Assembly: GCA_944387575.1 (NCBI GenBank)
Contig: CALXFK010000054.1
Location: forward strand, 1-41,632
Source of the DNA: an uncultured Clostridia bacterium
GTDB taxonomy: Bacteria; Bacillota; Clostridia; Oscillospirales; JAAYOS01
Direction of reading: 5' to 3'
Length of the DNA stretch: 41,632 bases
The notes below the pieces were generated by a model. The model saw nothing but the letters and a program-made list of their open reading frames with translations, ran no database searches and was not told where the DNA came from. Within the stretch, counting starts at the first letter, position 1. Each line of letters begins with the position of its first letter. Shown here in pieces: positions 25,359 to 34,003 of this stretch. The position numbers and the translations under genes are program-made.

Positions 25359-27104
25359 GTGTTGGATTTGGTTAGAAAATTCATGCGCAAGTATGGCTGG
25401 ATGTACATACCGGGCATTCTTTTTCTTGCGCTAAACTCGCGCATAGCAACCCTTGCGCCGACGGCACTCGGCGACGCAATAGGGCTTCTCGAGCAAGAGT
25501 CTCCGGTGGCGGCACTCGTCTACCGTTCGGCGCTAAACATAGTCCTGATAGCGCTCGGAGTGTTTGTCACCCGCTTCATCTGGCGTATGTTTATAATTAT
25601 GAATGCACGGCGGATGGAGGTGTTCATGCGGGAGGAGCTGTTTGTAAAATTGCAGAGCCTTCCGGTGAGTTTCTTTGCAAAGCAGCGTTCGGGCGACATG
25701 ATGGCATATGCGATAAACGATGTCGGCGCGGTTCGTCAAACTTTCGGACCAACGCTCGCGCAGGGGATAAATGGTATCATCACCGGCACGCTCTCGATAA
25801 TGGAGATGGTACGTGCAACCGATGCGCGCATGACGCTCATAGCGCTCGCCCCGGTGCCGATAGCTGTGGCGGCAATCATAATACTCGGTGGCAGGATACG
25901 CGAACACAGCCGCAGGGTGCAGGGCATGTTCGCAGGTCTTTCCGGTTTTGTTACCGAAACGATAATGGGAGTCCGTGTTGTAAAGACTTTTGCGAGGGAG
26001 GACGAGTGGCAGGAGATCTTCAAAAAGTCCTCCGATGAGATGCGGGATGCGAACGTTGCGCTCACCGATGTATCGTCACTTCTCAACCCGGTCACGCTGA
26101 TAACCTTCGGCGTTAGTTACGCATTGAGCCTTATAATCGGCGGCGAGATGGTCATGGCAGGCACGCTCGGGCTCAGCGAGCTTGTCGCGTTCCAGGGATA
26201 CCTGCTTCTTATACAGCAGCCGGTCGTTGCGCTGAGCCGTATAGTCAACGCCATGCAGCGCGGTCTTGCAAGCTACAAGCGGCTCGACGCGGTGTTCCGC
26301 GAGCCGTCGATACCCGACTTTGAGCAGGAGGAGCACACGCCGGTAGAGGGCGAGATAGAGGCGCGCGGGCTCACATTTACATACCCCGGCATGAGCGAGC
26401 CTTCGCTGAAAGACGTGAGCTTCAAACTGCCCAAGGGCGGCACCCTCGGTATCGCAGGAGAGACGGGATGCGGCAAGACGACCCTTGCGTCTCTGCTTCT
26501 CAAGTTCTATACCGCTCCGTACGGACAGCTCTTCATCGATGGCGAGGACATCCGAAATATCCCCGCAAAGGCGATACGCGACGCGAGCGGTTATGTGCCG
26601 CAGGATGGATTCCTGTTCAATGCTACAATAGAGGACAACATATCGTTCTATACACCCGGATGCACGCACGACGACGTGCTTCACGCGGCCGAAGCAGCAA
26701 ACATCCGCACCGAGATAGAGGCGTTCCCCGAAGGGTTCAACACCGAAGTCGGCGAGCGCGGAACACACCTCTCCGGCGGTCAGAAACAGCGCATAAGCCT
26801 TGCACGCGCACTCGTGCGCGACCCGAAAATCCTGATACTCGACGACACCCTCTCCGCTGTCGACAACCTCACCGAGCAGCGCATAGTAGCAAACCTCGAC
26901 GGTGAGCTTAAGGATCGCACCGCAATAATAATCAGCCACCGCCTCAGTGCCCTCCGCTCCGCCGACCTCATCCTGTACATGGACGGGGGCAGGGTAGTGG
27001 AGAGTGGCACGCACGAGGAACTTATGGCACTCGGTGGGCGATACGCCACCACCTGTCTCATGCAGGAGCAGGAAGAAAACGAGAAGGAGGGGGAGCATGA
27101 GTAA
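25359..27104 (+). CDS. ABC exporter half-transporter, degenerate-site subunit (ABCB/LmrC-like)
   Basis: The product has about 581 residues: a six-helix transmembrane domain (about 1-310) fused to a nucleotide-binding domain. Walker A is GETGCGKT (367-374), signature LSGGQ (471-475), Walker B ILILDD (491-496). Asp496 occupies the position of the catalytic glutamate, the mark of the degenerate ATP site in heterodimeric exporters such as BmrCD, LmrCD or TM287/288. Its canonical LSGGQ completes the active site of the partner. The start is uncertain: the GTG at 25359 is very close to the GGGGG box, and the TTGs at 25362 and 25368 are alternatives. It overlaps the partner gene, and a promoter with a MarR-like operator precedes it. 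Likely drug or peptide efflux. Confidence 0.9.
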   Translation: MLDLVRKFMRKYGWMYIPGILFLALNSRIATLAPTALGDAIGLLEQESPVAALVYRSALNIVLIALGVFVTRFIWRMFIIMNARRMEVFMREELFVKLQSLPVSFFAKQRSGDMMAYAINDVGAVRQTFGPTLAQGINGIITGTLSIMEMVRATDARMTLIALAPVPIAVAAIIILGGRIREHSRRVQGMFAGLSGFVTETIMGVRVVKTFAREDEWQEIFKKSSDEMRDANVALTDVSSLLNPVTLITFGVSYALSLIIGGEMVMAGTLGLSELVAFQGYLLLIQQPVVALSRIVNAMQRGLASYKRLDAVFREPSIPDFEQEEHTPVEGEIEARGLTFTYPGMSEPSLKDVSFKLPKGGTLGIAGETGCGKTTLASLLLKFYTAPYGQLFIDGEDIRNIPAKAIRDASGYVPQDGFLFNATIEDNISFYTPGCTHDDVLHAAEAANIRTEIEAFPEGFNTEVGERGTHLSGGQKQRISLARALVRDPKILILDDTLSAVDNLTEQRIVANLDGELKDRTAIIISHRLSALRSADLILYMDGGRVVESGTHEELMALGGRYATTCLMQEQEENEKEGEHE

Positions 27105-28854
27105 GAAACCACGTGGCGAAATGAAGCAACACAAGCCATCCGGATTGCTGCGGCTCGGCGATCTTATGCGTCCGTACGCCTTCAAGATGTTCATCTGCGT
27201 CATCTGCGTCATAGTGGTGAACGCAGCCGAACTTGTAAAGCCGCTTATCGCCGAGGTCGTCATAGACAAATTCCTCATCGGCGGCGAGGAACAACGCGGC
27301 ATCTGGTCGATACCCGGAATGGGTCTCGTATATCTCGTAGTCGTCCTGCTCGGAGCGCTGCTTTCGATGACACAGGTGAGGCTGATAGCGCGCGTAAGCC
27401 AGGCAATACTCAACAAACTGCGCCTCGGCGTGTTCGACAAGATACTGCACATGCCGATGAGTTCACTTGACCGCAACGGAACCGGAAGGCTCATCACCCG
27501 CGCGACAAACGATGTCGAGGCGATAAATGAATTTTACTCCGACGTCTTTTTGAACCTGTTCCGCGACATATTTCTGCTCATAGGCATAATAATCGTCATG
27601 CTGCTGCTCGACCCGGTGCTCGCCGGAGCGGCTATGCTAGGTATCCCGATTATAGCCGCGCTCACCTTCTCGCTGAAGCGGATAATCAAACGCAATTTCA
27701 AGCGCATGAAACAGATAATCGGTCAGATAAATGGATTCTTTGCCGAAAACGTCGCCGGGATGCGGATAGTCCAAGTATTCGGGCGGCAGCTCGACAAGTT
27801 GCGCGAGTTTCGCGAGCTGAATGCGGCATACTTCGTGACTACTAAGACACAGGTGCTCCTCAATAGCTTCCTGCGTCCCGCAATGGAGGTCATAAACAAT
27901 CTAGTCATAGCCTTCCTTATATGCATAGGGTTCGGGCGGATAACCGGTGGTGTGCTCGAGGTCGGGGTGCTGTACGCGTTTACTACATACGTCAAGCAAT
28001 TCTTCGAGCCAATAAACGACCTCGCCGAGAAGTACACCACCGTCCAGTCGGCGCTTGTGTCCACCGAGCGCGTCTACGAGATCCTCGATGACCAGGATGT
28101 TGAGGATCCGGACGCGGGCGAGGTCGGAGGAGAGGTGCGCGGAGAGGTGGAGTTCCGCGACGTGTGGTTCGCGTACAACCCGGGCGAGTGGGTGCTCAAG
28201 GGGGTCAGCTTCAAGGTCTCCCCCGGCGAGCACGTCGCGTTCGTCGGCGCGACCGGCGTCGGAAAATCCACGATAATCAGCCTCATCGCGAGGTACTACG
28301 AAATCCAGAAGGGCGAGATACTTATAGACGGCATTCCGATCGGAGAGTGGAAGCTGCGCGACCTGCGCCGTGCGGTCGTCACGGTGCTCCAGGATGTGTT
28401 CCTGTTTACCGGGACGGTCGCAGAGAACATCGACATGCACGCAGGTCTGGACGCCTCCGCGCTCACTCTTGCGGTGGAGACCGCGCAGGCAAGTGACGCC
28501 ATTGCACCGCTCGGCGGGCTGGACGCGCCGGTCATCGAGCAGGGTCTCAACTTCTCCACCGGCGAACGGCAGCTTCTGAGCTTTGCGCGGGCGATAGCGC
28601 AGAGCCCGTCGATACTGGTACTCGACGAGGCCACTGCGCACATCGACTCGGTCACAGAGGAGCGGGTGCGCCGCGCGATAGACGGTATCTCCGCCGGTCG
28701 CACGTCAATATTTATTGCACACCGCCTCTCCACCATCCGTTCCTGCGACACCATCTTCGTGATGGTGGACGGGAACATCGCCGAGCGGGGCACGCATGAG
28801 GAACTTCTCGCCGCAGGCGGAGAATATGCTCGGCTCGTCGCCGCTGCCGACTGA
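27097..28854 (+). CDS. ABC exporter half-transporter, catalytic-site subunit (ABCB/LmrD-like)
   Basis: The product has 585 residues from an ATG preceded by GGAGGGGGAG and overlapping the upstream stop. The transmembrane domain covers about 30-325; Walker A is GATGVGKS (384-391) and Walker B ILVLDE with the catalytic Glu511. The signature is FSTGE (486-490) instead of LSGGQ. Degenerate signature plus intact glutamate is the exact complement of the upstream subunit. The two should therefore form one consensus and one degenerate ATP site, as in characterised heterodimeric multidrug exporters. Substrates cannot be read from sequence. Confidence 0.92.
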   Translation: MSKKPRGEMKQHKPSGLLRLGDLMRPYAFKMFICVICVIVVNAAELVKPLIAEVVIDKFLIGGEEQRGIWSIPGMGLVYLVVVLLGALLSMTQVRLIARVSQAILNKLRLGVFDKILHMPMSSLDRNGTGRLITRATNDVEAINEFYSDVFLNLFRDIFLLIGIIIVMLLLDPVLAGAAMLGIPIIAALTFSLKRIIKRNFKRMKQIIGQINGFFAENVAGMRIVQVFGRQLDKLREFRELNAAYFVTTKTQVLLNSFLRPAMEVINNLVIAFLICIGFGRITGGVLEVGVLYAFTTYVKQFFEPINDLAEKYTTVQSALVSTERVYEILDDQDVEDPDAGEVGGEVRGEVEFRDVWFAYNPGEWVLKGVSFKVSPGEHVAFVGATGVGKSTIISLIARYYEIQKGEILIDGIPIGEWKLRDLRRAVVTVLQDVFLFTGTVAENIDMHAGLDASALTLAVETAQASDAIAPLGGLDAPVIEQGLNFSTGERQLLSFARAIAQSPSILVLDEATAHIDSVTEERVRRAIDGISAGRTSIFIAHRLSTIRSCDTIFVMVDGNIAERGTHEELLAAGGEYARLVAAAD

Positions 28855-28878
28855 GAGCCGGATAATATATAAAAACGC

Positions 28879-28910
28879 AACGCGGTGGGACCTCACGGTC
28901 CCACCGCGTT
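28879..28910 (-). terminator. Terminator of rnpB
   Basis: A perfect 14-bp stem (28879-28892 with 28897-28910, AACGCGGTGGGACC) has a 4-base loop and is followed on the - strand by GCGTTTTT. It lies a few bases after the 3' end of the RNase P RNA and also separates it from the convergent ABC exporter gene. Confidence 0.9.
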
Positions 28911-28912
28911 CT

Positions 28913-29244
28913 GCGAGCGGGTCTATAAGCCGAGTTCTGTATTCGTCAGCCATCTATCTTGGGCGCACGTTGCCGCACACCTCCTGCCACCCGTCCGGGG
29001 ATGCCGGGCAGGCTTGACCCCCGTGTCGGTGTTGCTCCGGGTAGAGTTTACAGACCTCCCGCGTTACCGCGGGACGTGGTGAGCTCTTACCTCGCCTTTC
29101 CACCCTTACCGGCGAGAACGCCGGCGGTATATCTCTGTTGCACTCGTCCTGAAGTCGCCTTCGGCGGATGTTATCCGCTACCCTTGCCCTGTGGAGCTCG
29201 GACTTTCCTCACGGTCTCCCGCGCGGCTGACCAACCGGCTCGCC
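28913..29244 (-). ncRNA. rnpB: RNase P RNA (catalytic subunit of ribonuclease P)
   Basis: On the - strand the conserved core elements appear in order: GAGGAAAGTCCGAGCTCC, an ACAGAGA segment, GGTAAGAGCTCACC, GTAAACTC, GATAGATGGCTGAC and near the 3' end ACAGAACTCGGCTTA. The P4 strands read CCGAG and CTCGG instead of the common CCGGG and CCCGG, a compensated pair. The ends form P1 (GCGAGC with GCTCGC), which fixes the gene at about 332 bases. It matures the 5' ends of tRNAs. Promoter and terminator are both visible, so it is an independent transcription unit, divergent from murD. Confidence 0.96.
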
Positions 29245-29249
29245 TTTTG

Positions 29250-29278
29250 AATATATCACTCTTTCGTCATTTCGTCAA
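29250..29278 (-). promoter_or_regulatory. Promoter of rnpB
   Basis: On the - strand TTGACG (29273-29278), a 17-base spacer and TATATT (29250-29255). The predicted start about six bases downstream coincides with the first base of helix P1 at 29244. Confidence 0.88.
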
Positions 29279-29286
29279 GAAACGTC

Positions 29287-29315
29287 TTGAATAAAGCGGC
29301 GTTATGATGTAAAAT
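29287..29315 (+). promoter_or_regulatory. Promoter of murD
   Basis: TTGAAT (29287-29292), 17 bases, TAAAAT (29310-29315). It is divergent from and adjacent to the rnpB promoter. The transcript would start about 35 bases before the murD ATG. Confidence 0.65.
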
Positions 29316-29356
29316 ACCATAGGACTTCATTTCAAGTTTTTTACGGAGGCATGCAA

Positions 29357-30724
29357 ATGACCTTTCAGGAGTTCCTCGACGGTCACGCCGGCAAAAAGAC
29401 TGCGGTGTGCGGCGTCGGGGTAAGTAACCTTCCGCTTATCCGGTTGCTGCGCGGAGCCGGGTGCGAGCTCGAAGCCCGCGACCGAAAACCCGCCTCTGAG
29501 CTTAGCTGCCGTGCGGAGCTTGAGGCGCTCGGCGTGCCGCTCATATGCGGCGAGGACTATCTCGACGGTATCAATGCAGACATCGTGTATCGCTCGCCCG
29601 GTATACATCCGGACACTCCCGGACTTCGTGAGGCTGTTAAAAATGGCGCGCGGCTCACAAGCGAGATGGAGGCGTTTTTCGAAGTCTGCCCGTGTCATAT
29701 TATTGCGGTGACCGGGTCGGACGGAAAGACCACCACCTCCACCCTCATAGCAAAGATACTCGAAGCGGACGGCAAAACGGTTCGGCTAGGCGGCAATATC
29801 GGCACGCCGCTTCTCGACCGCGTTCCCGAGATGAATCCGGATGACTTCGCTGTCGTCGAGCTTTCGTCCTTTCAGCTTATGACCATGCGGCGCAGCGCCC
29901 CGGTCGCGGTCGTGACCAACGTCGCGCCAAACCATCTCGACATTCACGCCTCGATGGATGAATACGTCGACGCAAAGCGAAACGTGTTTCGCTGGCAGGA
30001 GACGAATGGGCGGGTGGTACTAAACCTTGACAATGACATCACCCGTACATACTCCGGCGAAGCGCGCGGAGAGGTCCTTTTCTTCTCGCGGCGCGAGCAG
30101 CCGGAAAACGGTGCTTACTTTGACGGAGAAACCGTATTCGCGGTGCGGCAGGGTCGGTCTGAACCGGTCATGCGCGCCTCTGATATACGGATTCCCGGGC
30201 TCCACAACGTCGAAAACTACATGGCGGCGCTCTGCGCCCTTGACGGAACGGTGAGCTACGACGCTGTGCGTCGGGTCGCCACAGAGTTTGGTGGTGTGGA
30301 ACACCGTATCGAGTTCGTGCGCGAGCTCGACGGCGTGAAATATTATAACGATTCCATCGCATCCTCACCCACCCGCACCATTGCCGGACTCCGCTCCTTT
30401 TCCGAAAAGGTCGTGTTAATAGCCGGCGGATACGACAAACATATCCCGTTTGAACCACTTGCGCTCGAGCTTGGCGCACACGTAAAGGCGCTTGTTCTAT
30501 TCGGCGCGACCGCAGGTCTTATCCGCGCGGCGGCTGAATCCCAGCCCGACTGCCCACCCCTCTGCGAGGCACATACACTCGATGAGGCGGTCTCGCTTGC
30601 ACGCACAGCCGCTGGAGAGCATGGCGTCGTCCTGTTCTCCCCCGCATGCGCGAGCTTCGACATGTTCAAGAATTTTGCCGAGCGGGGCAACGCATTCAAG
30701 CAGGTCGTTCTTGCGCTCAGGTAG
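29357..30724 (+). CDS. murD: UDP-N-acetylmuramoylalanine-D-glutamate ligase
   Basis: This cytoplasmic Mur ligase adds D-glutamate to UDP-MurNAc-L-Ala in peptidoglycan synthesis. From the ATG at 29357 (seven bases after GGAGG; the ATG at 29351 is too close) it has 455 residues. The N-terminal Rossmann-like domain (VCGVGVSNLPLI) is followed by the ATP-binding GSDGKTTTS (120-128), the central EMNPDDFAVVELSSFQL and TNVAPNHLDIH, then the C-terminal FGGVEHRIEFVRELDGVKYYNDSIASSPTRT and LIAGGYDKHIPFEPL, typical for MurD. It sits apart from a dcw cluster and is followed after 46 bases by M42 peptidase genes on the same strand. Confidence 0.95.
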   Translation: MTFQEFLDGHAGKKTAVCGVGVSNLPLIRLLRGAGCELEARDRKPASELSCRAELEALGVPLICGEDYLDGINADIVYRSPGIHPDTPGLREAVKNGARLTSEMEAFFEVCPCHIIAVTGSDGKTTTSTLIAKILEADGKTVRLGGNIGTPLLDRVPEMNPDDFAVVELSSFQLMTMRRSAPVAVVTNVAPNHLDIHASMDEYVDAKRNVFRWQETNGRVVLNLDNDITRTYSGEARGEVLFFSRREQPENGAYFDGETVFAVRQGRSEPVMRASDIRIPGLHNVENYMAALCALDGTVSYDAVRRVATEFGGVEHRIEFVRELDGVKYYNDSIASSPTRTIAGLRSFSEKVVLIAGGYDKHIPFEPLALELGAHVKALVLFGATAGLIRAAAESQPDCPPLCEAHTLDEAVSLARTAAGEHGVVLFSPACASFDMFKNFAERGNAFKQVVLALR

Positions 30725-30770
30725 CGCAAAAAGGATAAAAAAGACATTAAAAACAGAAAGGAATGATACA

Positions 30771-31820
30771 ATGGATTTGGCAAAGACCCTCACAGCGCTG
30801 TCCGAGGCGATGGGTCCGAGCGGATTCGAGGCGTCGGTCGCAGAAATGGTGGCTGAAATAATGCGACCCATGTGCGACGAGGTCACTACCGACGCGCTCG
30901 GAAACGTTCACGGCATCCGTCACGCGGCAAAGCCCGGCGCACCAAAGCTGCTCTATTCGGCACATATGGACGAAATAGGTTTCATGGTGACCGACATAAA
31001 GGACGGTTTCCTGCGCTTCCGCACGATAGGCGGCATCGACCCTCGCGTCATGCCGGCGCGGGAAGTCACGGTGATGACCGACCCGCCGATTCACGGGGTC
31101 ATCTCTTCCGTCCCTCCGCACCTGCAGGCTGCCGGGGACAATACGAAGCCGTTTGCGGTTGAGGAACTTGTCATTGACATCGGCATGAGCGACGAAAAGG
31201 CGAGAAAGCTCGTCCGTCCCGGCACCCCCGCAGTGTTCAGCGAACACGCGCAGCTCCTCGGAGACAAGCTGTTCTCCGGAAAGACGCTCGACGACCGCGG
31301 CTGCGTCGTCATGCTTCTGCGTACGCTCGAGCTGCTCCAGGGCAAAGATCTTCCGGTCGAACTCGTTATCCAGGCGAGCACTCAGGAAGAGGTCGGTCTG
31401 CGCGGCGCACAGGTCGGCGCTTACGCGAATGCTCCCGACTGGGCGGTCGCGGTGGATGTCACTCACGCCGAGACCCCCGATGCCCCGAAGCGTCCGGACA
31501 TCGTCAAATTTGCGGGCGGTGTTCCTATCTCAATGGGTCCGAATACAAACCGCGCTCTCGGTCGCCGTCTGTGCGAGCTGTCCGAGAAGCTCGGTATGGG
31601 ATACCAGCCGCAGGTCATGGAGGGTGGTACCGGTACCGACGCCTGGGCTATGCAGGTCGCGGGAGACGGCACGGCTTCCTGCGTCATCTCACTACCGCTC
31701 CGCTACATGCATACCGCGGTCGAGACGATACACCTCGATGACCTCGAGAACGCAGCGAAGCTCCTCGCTGAGTTCGCTCTCGATCCGGGCGAGGCTCCGC
31801 CGCGCGGTCCGCTGGTTTAA
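30771..31820 (+). CDS. M42 family metallopeptidase (aminopeptidase), copy 1
   Basis: This 349-residue di-zinc aminopeptidase starts at an ATG with GAAAGGA nine bases upstream. Metal and catalytic residues are visible: SAHMDEIG (H65, D67), LDDRG (bridging D174/D175), TQEEVG (E206, E207), AVDVTHAET (D229) and RYMHTAVE (H314). M42 enzymes assemble into dodecameric tetrahedral particles that trim peptides in the cytoplasm. GGTGTDAWA marks the substrate pocket. It is the first of three tandem M42 genes, the three clearly diverged from one another. Confidence 0.93.
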   Translation: MDLAKTLTALSEAMGPSGFEASVAEMVAEIMRPMCDEVTTDALGNVHGIRHAAKPGAPKLLYSAHMDEIGFMVTDIKDGFLRFRTIGGIDPRVMPAREVTVMTDPPIHGVISSVPPHLQAAGDNTKPFAVEELVIDIGMSDEKARKLVRPGTPAVFSEHAQLLGDKLFSGKTLDDRGCVVMLLRTLELLQGKDLPVELVIQASTQEEVGLRGAQVGAYANAPDWAVAVDVTHAETPDAPKRPDIVKFAGGVPISMGPNTNRALGRRLCELSEKLGMGYQPQVMEGGTGTDAWAMQVAGDGTASCVISLPLRYMHTAVETIHLDDLENAAKLLAEFALDPGEAPPRGPLV

Positions 31821-31861
31821 GACGCACCCGTAAGCTGTGAAATTGAGAAAGGGCTGAACGC

Positions 31862-32878
31862 ATGAAAGAACTTGTTAAAACTTTATGCGCTATAGACGCA
31901 CCCTCCAGCTTCGAGGATGCGATGCGCGATTTTATCCGCCCCCGTGCAGAGGCGGCTGGCTGCGAGGTCTATGAGGACGTCCTCGGCAACCTGATAGTTC
32001 ATAAACCGGGCGCTCCCGCCGACAAACGCATAATGTTCGCCGCTCATATGGACGAGGTCGGCATCATTATCAAGGCGCTGGGTGACGACGGATACCTCAA
32101 ATTCGCCTGCGTCGGCGGAGTCGACGTGCGCGTGCTCATCGGTAAGCGGGTGCTCGTCGGAGCAAACCATGTACCAGGCATAATCGGCATCAAAGCCGTC
32201 CACCTCACCACCCAGGACGAGCGCAAGATTGTCCCGAAGATAAACGACATGTACATAGATATCGGAGCATCGAGCCGCGAAGAGGCTGAAAAGCTCACCT
32301 GCTGCGGAGACTACGCCGTGTTTGACAGCTTCCCGGTCGATTTCGGCGAGGGTATGCTCAAAGCGCGCGCCATCGACGACCGCGTAGGCTGCGCTACAAT
32401 GCTCAAGCTCATTGAGAACGGTCCTGCGGTTGACTCGTGGTACGTGTTCACCGTGCAGGAGGAGGTCGGCACCCGCGGCGCCGCCCCCGCGTCCCACCGC
32501 ATAAAGCCGGACGCCGCCATTATCCTCGAGGGTACCACCGCCGGCGACCTGCCCGACGCAAAGCCGCACCTCAAGGTGTGTGCCCCCGGCGCGGGTGCAG
32601 TTCTCCCGTTCATGGACAACTCCGCGATCTATGACCGCGAAATGTTCAACGAGCTTCGCTCGCTTGCGGAAAAGAACGGCATCCGTTACCAGATAAAGCA
32701 GTACGTCAGCGGCGGCACCGACGCCGGCAACATCCAGCGCGCCCGCGCGGGAATCCCGGTCGCCGCGATCTCCGCAGCCGTCCGCTATATCCACTCCCCC
32801 TCCTGCGTCGCCTCAATAGACGACTTCGAGCAGATATACGCCCTTGCCGCGGCGTTCCTTGCCGCGCATGCGAAATAA
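31862..32878 (+). CDS. M42 family metallopeptidase, copy 2
   Basis: This 338-residue paralogue has AAHMDEVG (H62, D64), AIDDRVG (D172), VQEEVGTRG (E200, E201) and RYIHSPSC (metal His). Where its neighbours have VDVT with an aspartate ligand, this copy has ILEGTTAGD with Glu223, so the second metal site is built with glutamate. That variant is known in part of the family and may change metal preference or substrate range. It is 41 bases downstream of copy 1 and has AAAGGG before the ATG. A predicted peptidase of the cytoplasm; specificity unknown. Confidence 0.92.
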   Translation: MKELVKTLCAIDAPSSFEDAMRDFIRPRAEAAGCEVYEDVLGNLIVHKPGAPADKRIMFAAHMDEVGIIIKALGDDGYLKFACVGGVDVRVLIGKRVLVGANHVPGIIGIKAVHLTTQDERKIVPKINDMYIDIGASSREEAEKLTCCGDYAVFDSFPVDFGEGMLKARAIDDRVGCATMLKLIENGPAVDSWYVFTVQEEVGTRGAAPASHRIKPDAAIILEGTTAGDLPDAKPHLKVCAPGAGAVLPFMDNSAIYDREMFNELRSLAEKNGIRYQIKQYVSGGTDAGNIQRARAGIPVAAISAAVRYIHSPSCVASIDDFEQIYALAAAFLAAHAK

Positions 32879-32915
32879 ATCAACACACATATATATTTAG
32901 AAAGGATGTCCGAGA

Positions 32916-33929
32916 ATGCTTGATATATTTGATACTCTGTGCGAGATTAACGCCTGCGTCTCCCCATCCGGCAGCGAAGAGGCAGTCTCAGTCGCGATAG
33001 CGAAAGTCGCCGCTCCCTTTGCCGACTCGATAACCACCGACGCACTTGGCAACCTCATCGTCAAAAAGAACGGCAAGCCCGGCGGCAAGAAGATCATGCT
33101 CTCCGCCCACATGGACAGCATCGGTCTCGTCGTCACCTACATCGACGACAAGGGCTACATCCGTTTCTCCAACCTCGGCGGCATCAATGCCCCCGGTCTC
33201 CCCGGCACCCCCGTCCGCTTCGGCAACGGCACCCGCGGTGTTGTCGCCATGGAAGGCAAGGTCAAACTCGCCGACTGCAAGATCCAGAACCTCTACATCG
33301 ATATCGGCGTTTCCTCCCGTGAGGAAGCTGAGAAATACGTCAAGATTGCAGACGTCGCGGCGTTCGACACCCCCGCCTTCCGCACCGGAAACTGCATTGT
33401 CTCTCCCTACCTTGACAACCGCATCAGCTGCGTGACCCTGCTGCGTGCCCTTGAGCTCGTCAGCGCCTCCACCCCCGAAAACGAACTCTACTTCGTCTTT
33501 TCGGTCCAGGAGGAGGTCGGCACCCGCGGCGCGCAGGTCGCGGCGTTCGGTCTTGAGCCCGACCTCGGTCTCGCGGTTGACGTAACCCGCACCGGCGACA
33601 CCCCCGAGATAGCGGTCCCGATGGCATGTGACGCGGGCGGCGGCGCCGCCGTCAAGATCATGGACGGCTCACTCATCTGCTCGCCCAAGCTGGTTGCCGC
33701 ACTCGAGAAGTGCGCTGAGACTAACAATATAAAGTATCAGCGTGAGATCCTGCTCAACGGCGGCACCGACGCCGGTGTCATGCAGCGCTCCAAGGGCGGC
33801 ATGCATGCAGGCTGCATCAGCATCCCCACCCGCTACATCCACTCCCCGCAGGAGATGTGCTGCGAGAGCGACGTCGCGGACTCCGCGGCTCTGATAGCGG
33901 CATTCGTCTCCGCGAAGATAGAGCTGTAA
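32916..33929 (+). CDS. M42 family metallopeptidase, copy 3
   Basis: This 337-residue protein has SAHMDSIG (H65, D67), YLDNRIS (D167; the neighbouring residue is Asn instead of the Asp seen in copies 1 and 2), VQEEVGTRG (E199, E200), AVDVTRTGDTPE (D222) and RYIHSPQEM. AGAAAGGATG precedes the ATG. It ends the operon at a strong terminator. With copies 1 and 2 it gives the cell three related but distinct cytoplasmic aminopeptidases, which could form separate or mixed particles for peptide degradation. Confidence 0.92.
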   Translation: MLDIFDTLCEINACVSPSGSEEAVSVAIAKVAAPFADSITTDALGNLIVKKNGKPGGKKIMLSAHMDSIGLVVTYIDDKGYIRFSNLGGINAPGLPGTPVRFGNGTRGVVAMEGKVKLADCKIQNLYIDIGVSSREEAEKYVKIADVAAFDTPAFRTGNCIVSPYLDNRISCVTLLRALELVSASTPENELYFVFSVQEEVGTRGAQVAAFGLEPDLGLAVDVTRTGDTPEIAVPMACDAGGGAAVKIMDGSLICSPKLVAALEKCAETNNIKYQREILLNGGTDAGVMQRSKGGMHAGCISIPTRYIHSPQEMCCESDVADSAALIAAFVSAKIEL

Positions 33930-33954
33930 GTATTGTCCATTGTTAAACCAAATG

Positions 33955-33985
33955 AAAAGCTGATGGGTTTTACCCATCAGCTTTT
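33955..33985 (+). terminator. Terminator after the M42 peptidase operon (bidirectional)
   Basis: A 13-bp perfect stem (33955-33967 with 33973-33985, AAAAGCTGATGGG/CCCATCAGCTTTT) has a 5-base loop. The A and T runs at its feet make it work in both directions, ending also the convergent lipoprotein gene. Confidence 0.9.
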
Positions 33986-34003
33986 CTGCTTTTCAAGAAA
34001 TGC

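Noticed and set aside
26076-27497. A 473-codon - strand open frame across the ABC exporter junction
   Set aside because: Both half-transporters have complete Walker and signature motifs on the + strand; the antisense frame crosses two real genes.
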